Below, piece by piece: positions 33,242 through 37,583 of a stretch of DNA of 37,583 nt (the stretch's first letter is position 1; every line of letters begins with the position of its first letter). The notes under the pieces are model-generated. The model was not told the origin of the DNA and did not search any database. It saw nothing but the letters and a program-made list of their open reading frames with translations. The translations under genes and the position numbers were made by a program. This DNA is from Hyphomicrobiales bacterium (GTDB taxonomy: Bacteria > Pseudomonadota > Alphaproteobacteria > Rhizobiales > Devosiaceae). The stretch is from contig SEEL01000036.1 in NCBI GenBank assembly GCA_004144345.1, forward strand, positions 1-37,583. Direction: 5' to 3'.

Positions 33242-33275
33242 GGGACGTCCCCTACGGGGGCGTCCCTTTTCTTTT
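33242..33275 (+). terminator. Strong intrinsic terminator of the RlpA-like gene
   Basis: GGGACGTCCCC (33242-33252) pairs with GGGGGCGTCCC (33256-33266) as an 11-bp stem with one T-G pair and a 3-base loop. TTTTCTTTT (33267-33275) follows directly. It lies 28 bases after the stop codon. Confidence 0.93.
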
Positions 33276-33286
33276 GGCGCTCTGGA

Positions 33287-33315
33287 CCAAGCGAGTCTGA
33301 AGCAGTCTCGCTTGG
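33287..33315 (-). terminator. Hairpin downstream of the GH9 gene, no T-tract
   Basis: CCAAGCGAG (33287-33295) pairs with CTCGCTTGG (33307-33315). CTG/CAG pairs continue the stem after a T-T mismatch, leaving a 3-base loop. It lies 17 bases beyond the GH9 stop on the minus strand. Without a T-run it is more likely an mRNA 3'-end stabiliser or a Rho-associated end than a classic intrinsic terminator. Confidence 0.5.
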
Positions 33316-33332
33316 CCAACCGCTGAGGATCA

Positions 33333-35588
33333 TCATTGCACCGCGAGCCATGCCGCGAACTGGCCGAGGGCGGCGTTCCAGTTGATGGTGATCTCGTTGA
33401 CGCTCCAGGCCTGGATGTCGTCGACATAGCAGAGCTGCGGGGCGCAGCCGCGCTCGGCGAACAGGCCCTGCGCCACCGGATCCTGGATCGATGAGTTGGG
33501 CCCGCCCGCCAGCGCGCCCCTGGGCGGCTCGGGCATCTCGGCATTCACCGATCTGGCGAACCAGCGCGAATGCTGGTTGTGGGCATAGCGCGTGCCATAG
33601 CCGGTGATGAAGCTGAGATTGAGCGCGTTACGGCCGAGCAGATAGTCCATCGCTTCGAGCGCGCCCTGCCGGTATTTCTCCGCGCCCGAAATGTCGTAGG
33701 CGGTGGCAAGGACGATGGCGTTCTGCACCACGAGATGGCTCGAGCCCCACTCATATTTGCCCGAGACCGGCGAATAGCTCTGGCCGAAGGGTTCCCCGGC
33801 CTGCAGCGCGAGGAATTTGTCGGCGCCATCGAGCACCGACTGACGTAGCGCCGCCGCCTGCGGGCCGCTGAAGCCGGAGGCGGGTTCGAGCGCCAGCGTC
33901 AGCCGGGCGAAGGCGCCCACCGACTGCCAGCCGAAGCCATCGGGATCGAAGATGTCGCCGGCCCAATGCGGCGAGGCGTAGAGGTCGGCGCGATAGGCCG
34001 GATCGCCCGTGGCGAGGGTGAGCTCGGCGGCGGCCCAGTAGAACTCGTCGCTGAGCTCCGTGTCGTCATAGGGCCCGCCGCCGGAATCGCCATCGGCGGC
34101 CGGTGCGAAGATCGCGGGGTTGTCGAGCGCCGCCTGATAGCTCTTCCTGGCGGCGAGCAGCAGGCGATCGGCAAAGGGCTTGTCGTAGAAGGCGAAGTGG
34201 CGCGCCCCGGCCGCAGCGACCGCGGCGAAGTTCAGGGTTGCTGCGGTCGAGGGCCGGTGCAGCTCGCGCTGCTTGTCGTCATTGGACGGCAGCAATGGGA
34301 TGCCGGTCCATTCATTGTCGTGGATCTTGTGATGCACCATGCCGGCGAGCGGCTGGCCGTCGGGGACAACCATCTTCAGCATCCATTCGAGTTCCCAGCG
34401 CGCTTCGTCGAGAATGTCGGGGACGCCATTGCCCTGTTCGGGCAGGCGCAGCGTGCCGTCGCCCACGACATCGGGCTCACCCGCCCGCGAGGCACGGCGG
34501 AAGGCGGCCATCAGCTGCGCGACGGAGATGCCGCCATTGACGACATATTTGCCGTGGTCGCCGGCATCGTACCAGCCGCCGGTGACGTCGAGCCTGTAGT
34601 CGCAACTCCACGGCTCGCCATAGACCTTGGCGCTGGCGGCGGGCGGCTGGCACGGCACATCGGCATCGCCCTTGTTGGGGGCGACACTGAGATGGCCGGC
34701 TGGCCGGCCATAGCCCTCGCCCGCAATGGCGGCGTCGATCGCGATGCCGGAGCGGACGGGGTAGAAATAGCTCAGCGCATCGACAACGAGCGGCGCATAG
34801 AGGCCGGGCGCGATGGCGAAGGGATAGCTGGTCTCGCCATCCACGGCGATGATTAGGCTGCTGCCCGTGGCATCGGCGGCGGTGAAATCGAGCGTGTGGA
34901 CCTTGAGGCCCGCGCTCGGGTCGAGCCCGCGCGGCGTGGTGGTGCCTTCGAACAGGGTCGCGCCTGATGCATCGCGCAGGCTGAAGGGCAGGGGCCCGCT
35001 GGCCTCGCTGACGAGCGTCGCGCGCTTCGGCCCATCGGGCAGATAGCCGAGCTGGTTGACGCGGATGCGCGGGCCGGTGTCGGGCTTGTACACGGCAACT
35101 TCAGTACCCGAGTTCAGCGACACCTGGTCGAGGCACAGGGTCCAGTCGCTGCGCGAGCCGCCGACCTGGAAGACGATCTGCGCATCGGGGCGATCGACCG
35201 GCGCCTTGAATTTGCGGCTGGTGGCTTTCTCTTCGGGGGCGGCGCGGGGCGTCGCTTCGACATAGGAGGTCCAGGGATCGACCGGCATCTGGACGAGGGC
35301 GCGGACGGGGCCGCCGGGATCGCCGGTCGTGGCGAAGCTGAACTCGTAGCTCTCACCCTTCACCAGCGGCAGGTCATTGGTGCCGATGATGGCGTCCCAC
35401 GGATTGGTGGTGCCGCCGGGGATCGTGGCGCAGAGCCTGCCGTCGCGCGCCTCGAGCGTCAAATTCTGCGTCGCCCACCAGCCCGTGGCGTCAGTGTCGA
35501 AGCCGCCATTGGCGACAAGTTCCGCGGCGGGAATGGCCGTCGCGATCGTCAGGGCCGGCGCGAGCACCAGCCAGATCATGCGCTTCAT
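33333..35588 (-). CDS. Secreted glycoside hydrolase family 9 (endoglucanase/exo-glucosaminidase-type) with N-terminal CBM
   Basis: This 751-residue exported enzyme begins with a signal peptide (cleavage near IPAAE, residue 20-22). A CBM4/9-like carbohydrate-binding module (about 22-160) and an Ig-like CelD_N domain (about 172-262, IRVNQLGYLPDGPK) follow, then the GH9 barrel. Catalytic aspartates lie in GGWYDAGDHGKY (D341, D344). HNQHSRWF is near 680, and the acid Glu is in SVNEITINWN close to the C-terminus. GH9 members are mostly beta-1,4-glucanases, some acting on chitosan-type or mixed-linkage glucans; specificity cannot be read. GGGAGGGG precedes the ATG. It follows adenine deaminase by 27 bases on the same strand, an unexpected partner, so it may have its own promoter inside ade. 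Confidence 0.92.
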   Translation of the reverse strand: MKRMIWLVLAPALTIATAIPAAELVANGGFDTDATGWWATQNLTLEARDGRLCATIPGGTTNPWDAIIGTNDLPLVKGESYEFSFATTGDPGGPVRALVQMPVDPWTSYVEATPRAAPEEKATSRKFKAPVDRPDAQIVFQVGGSRSDWTLCLDQVSLNSGTEVAVYKPDTGPRIRVNQLGYLPDGPKRATLVSEASGPLPFSLRDASGATLFEGTTTPRGLDPSAGLKVHTLDFTAADATGSSLIIAVDGETSYPFAIAPGLYAPLVVDALSYFYPVRSGIAIDAAIAGEGYGRPAGHLSVAPNKGDADVPCQPPAASAKVYGEPWSCDYRLDVTGGWYDAGDHGKYVVNGGISVAQLMAAFRRASRAGEPDVVGDGTLRLPEQGNGVPDILDEARWELEWMLKMVVPDGQPLAGMVHHKIHDNEWTGIPLLPSNDDKQRELHRPSTAATLNFAAVAAAGARHFAFYDKPFADRLLLAARKSYQAALDNPAIFAPAADGDSGGGPYDDTELSDEFYWAAAELTLATGDPAYRADLYASPHWAGDIFDPDGFGWQSVGAFARLTLALEPASGFSGPQAAALRQSVLDGADKFLALQAGEPFGQSYSPVSGKYEWGSSHLVVQNAIVLATAYDISGAEKYRQGALEAMDYLLGRNALNLSFITGYGTRYAHNQHSRWFARSVNAEMPEPPRGALAGGPNSSIQDPVAQGLFAERGCAPQLCYVDDIQAWSVNEITINWNAALGQFAAWLAVQ

Positions 35589-35615
35589 ATTCCCCTCCCA
35601 AGGTATGGAGCAGAC

Positions 35616-37406
35616 TCATTCGAAGAGATCCACGAGTGCGAACTTCGTCACGTCGACGAGGCCGAGATCGGTGACGCGCAGCTGCGGGATCACCGGCAGC
35701 GCGAGGAACATGTGCTGCATGACCGCATTGTTGAGCGTGCAGCCGCACTGCGCCATCGCCTCGATCAGCTTCTCGGATTTCTGCGCCACGATCTCGGCGC
35801 GCTCGTCGGACATGAGGCCGGCGATCGGCAGTTCGACCAACGCCAGCTGCCTGCCACCGGAGACGACGACGAAGCCGCCGCCCACCTGCTGCAAGATGTT
35901 GGCGGCGAGCGCCATGTCGTCCTTGTCGGTGCCGACGACGATCATCTGGTGGCTGTCATGGGCGACGGTGGAGGCGACGGCGCAGTCGACGCCATAGCCG
36001 AAGCCGGTGACGAAGGCGTTGACCACCTTGCCAGTGGCCTTATGGCGCTCGATGACGGCGACCTGTGCCACGTCCTGCGCACGATCCATGGCGACGAGCC
36101 CGTTCTCGACGCCGAGCACGGCTTCGGCGGCTTTCGTCGGCGCCTGGTTCTCGACGATGCGGATGACTTTGGCGGTGACGCTGTTACGGCCCGCTGGCGA
36201 GACGATGTCGAAATCGCGGGCGACGATCTCGCGGCCGACCTTCACCGTGTCCTTGGCGAAGGCGGGGTAGGGATAGGGTGCGATGTCCCGCGTCAGAACG
36301 CCGTTCTCGGCGATGATCTCGCCATGCGCGATGACCGTCTCGATGGGCAGCGTCACGAGATCGGACGAAAGGATCACATCGGCGCGGCGGCCCGGCGTGA
36401 TCGAGCCGAGCTCGCGCTCAAGGCCGAAATGGCTCGCCGTGTTGAGCGTCGCCATCTGGATGGCGGTGATCGGCTTGAGGCCGTGGCTGATGGCGTGGCG
36501 CACCGTGTGGTCCATGTGGCCATCATTGACCAGCGTCGCGGCGAAGCGGTCGTCGGTACAGAGGATCACATTGCGCGGGTCGAGCCCGCCTTCGGTGATG
36601 GCTTTCACCTGCGGGCCGACATCGTACCAGGCCGAGCCGAGGCGCAGCATGGCGCGCATGCCGAGCCGCACGCGGGCCACCGGGTCGATGGCGCGGGTGC
36701 CTTCATGGTCGTCGGCGGGACCGCCCGCGACATAGCCATAGAAGGCGCGGCCAAGATCGAGCGACGCGTAGTGGCCGCCGACGGTCTTGCCGGCGCGCTG
36801 TGTGGCGGCGATCTCGGCCAGCATCTTGCGGTCATTGTTGGCGACGCCGGGGAAGTTCATCATCTCGCCAAGGCCGATGATGTTGGGCCAGCCCATGGCT
36901 TCGGCGACATCGTGCTCGTCGATCGAGGCGCCGGCGTTCTCGAGGCCGGGCGCGGCGGGCACGCAGCTCGGCATCTGGACGTAGACATTGGTCGGCATGG
37001 TGACGGCTTCGTCATGCATCAGCCGCACGCCTTCGAGGCCGAGCACGTTGGCGATCTCATGGGGGTCGATGAACATGGTGGTGGTGCCATGCGGGATCAC
37101 GGCGCGGCAGAATTCGGTGACGGTCACCATGCCGCTCTCGACATGCATGTGGCCGTCGCAGAGACCGGGGACGAGATAGCGGTCATTGGCCTCGACGATC
37201 TGGGTGCCCTCGCCGATGGTGTAGCCGAGGTCCGGCCCGATGGCGGCGAAGCGGCCGGCCTTGATCGCGATATCGGTGCCCGGGATGATCTCGCCCGAAT
37301 GCACATTCACCCAGCGACCGTTGCGGATCAGCATGTCGGCGGGGGCGCGGCCCATGGCGACGTCGACGAGCTGCGGCGCGGTTTCGGACCAGGGGGCGAT
37401 AGGCAT
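35616..37406 (-). CDS. ade: Adenine deaminase
   Basis: This 596-residue amidohydrolase-superfamily enzyme converts adenine to hypoxanthine and ammonia. The metal site begins with GLCDGHMHVESG (HxH). HGTTTMFIDPHEIANVLG follows, with the later ILCTDDRF aspartate and the family-specific C-terminal domain (VASTVAHDSHQMIVVGTD; GGGFVVVSGG; GLMSDE; DLGLVDV). Length fits the family. It is cytoplasmic. The ATG at 37406 has AGGAA 7 bases upstream and is preferred to a start 14 codons earlier whose residues do not look like the family. A leader of at least 170 bases with a structured hairpin lies upstream. In the same window as the pyrimidine operon, it points to use of nucleobases as nitrogen sources. 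Confidence 0.93.
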   Translation of the reverse strand: MPIAPWSETAPQLVDVAMGRAPADMLIRNGRWVNVHSGEIIPGTDIAIKAGRFAAIGPDLGYTIGEGTQIVEANDRYLVPGLCDGHMHVESGMVTVTEFCRAVIPHGTTTMFIDPHEIANVLGLEGVRLMHDEAVTMPTNVYVQMPSCVPAAPGLENAGASIDEHDVAEAMGWPNIIGLGEMMNFPGVANNDRKMLAEIAATQRAGKTVGGHYASLDLGRAFYGYVAGGPADDHEGTRAIDPVARVRLGMRAMLRLGSAWYDVGPQVKAITEGGLDPRNVILCTDDRFAATLVNDGHMDHTVRHAISHGLKPITAIQMATLNTASHFGLERELGSITPGRRADVILSSDLVTLPIETVIAHGEIIAENGVLTRDIAPYPYPAFAKDTVKVGREIVARDFDIVSPAGRNSVTAKVIRIVENQAPTKAAEAVLGVENGLVAMDRAQDVAQVAVIERHKATGKVVNAFVTGFGYGVDCAVASTVAHDSHQMIVVGTDKDDMALAANILQQVGGGFVVVSGGRQLALVELPIAGLMSDERAEIVAQKSEKLIEAMAQCGCTLNNAVMQHMFLALPVIPQLRVTDLGLVDVTKFALVDLFE

Positions 37407-37481
37407 GGGCAATTCCTTGTTGTTCTTGCTCGATGTGACGGCTGGCACGGCGTGGCGTCAAGCTGGGCGAGCGGAAGGACC

Positions 37482-37532
37482 GGACCGCCCACTGGCTCCC
37501 GGTTGTTACCTTGCCGGGGAGCAAGGCGGTCC
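37482..37532 (-). promoter_or_regulatory. Structured element in the leader of adenine deaminase
   Basis: GGACCGCC (37482-37489) pairs with GGCGGTCC (37525-37532). Inside, GCTCCC (37495-37500) pairs with GGGAGC (37517-37522), extended by GG/CC with one bulge. A competing hairpin, CCTTGC/GCAAGG (37509-37514 with 37521-37526), cannot coexist with the full inner stem, so two folds are possible. It is 76 bases upstream of the ade start. I cannot match it to a known riboswitch, and purine-riboswitch hallmarks are not seen. A repeat element or the 3' end of a gene beyond the window is also possible. Confidence 0.4.
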
Positions 37533-37583
37533 CCGGACGGAAAGCGCGGAGCGCCTCCGATTGCTTTAGGAGCGTAAGAAGAC

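Noticed and set aside
35712-37577. 621-codon plus-strand frame opposite ade
   Set aside because: It is a shadow of adenine deaminase, Gly/Asp/His-rich with no domain.
37407-37583. Classical purine riboswitch ahead of ade
   Set aside because: I could not find the conserved three-way-junction bases or two kissing loops; only an unrelated hairpin set is visible.

Overview
The window is GC-rich, densely coding bacterial chromosome. Protein features suggest an alphaproteobacterium, probably Hyphomicrobiales (Rhizobiales) and perhaps Devosia-like: a LytTR C-terminus of the HRSHWVA type, a RutR-type regulator with a reductive-pyrimidine gene set, DUF2793, and tiny hydrophobic peptides. The genus is inference only. 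I see no tRNA, rRNA, CRISPR array, transposase or integrase.

Layout. (1) 1-304: a palindromic GC-rich intergenic repeat and a LytTR gene remnant cut off by it. (2) 301-6353: a LacI-family regulator diverging from a four-gene CUT2 (ribose/galactose-type) sugar ABC transporter operon, with two 16-bp LacI-type operators between them. (3) 6350-12144, minus strand: GH38 alpha-mannosidase, M29 aminopeptidase, and an orphan DUF2793 phage-tail-fibre-like protein. (4) 12385-14797: GH20 beta-N-acetylhexosaminidase overlapping a GNAT acetyltransferase. With GH38 and the transporter this looks like a locus for N-acetylhexosamine- and mannose-containing glycans. (5) 14880-16697: a PAS-GGDEF-EAL protein. 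(6) 16763-17850, minus: a three-gene operon in which two tiny one-helix peptides (25 and 24 aa) flank a 300-aa membrane protein. (7) 18020-19937: a PIG-V-like multi-pass glycosyltransferase followed by a membrane-anchored beta-rich protein.

(8) 19941-29277, minus: a tight eight-gene operon for reductive pyrimidine degradation and uptake. It encodes an omega-aminotransferase, CoA-acylating (methyl)malonate-semialdehyde dehydrogenase, beta-ureidopropionase-like amidohydrolase, hydantoinase/dihydropyrimidinase, and a complete NMT1/THI5-type ABC transporter. A divergent RutR-type regulator (29444) and a near-perfect RutR box (29354-29369) control it. In the order of the pathway, HydA opens dihydrouracil/dihydrothymine, the amidohydrolase removes the carbamoyl group, the transaminase makes a semialdehyde, and MmsA makes the acyl-CoA. 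The first enzyme, dihydropyrimidine dehydrogenase, is absent from the window. The regulator gene overlaps a TupA-like ATP-grasp gene.

(9) 31026-32630, minus: an EamA exporter, a DoxX-family protein and a small membrane protein. (10) 32848-33275: a short RlpA-like double-psi beta-barrel protein with a strong intrinsic terminator. (11) 33333-37406, minus: adenine deaminase then a secreted GH9 enzyme, preceded by a leader containing a compact hairpin with an alternative fold. Every stretch longer than 300 bases carries a gene. The longest gaps (about 160-240 bases at 1381-1598, 12145-12384, 29278-29443, 32631-32847 and 37407-37583) are regulatory or leader regions.
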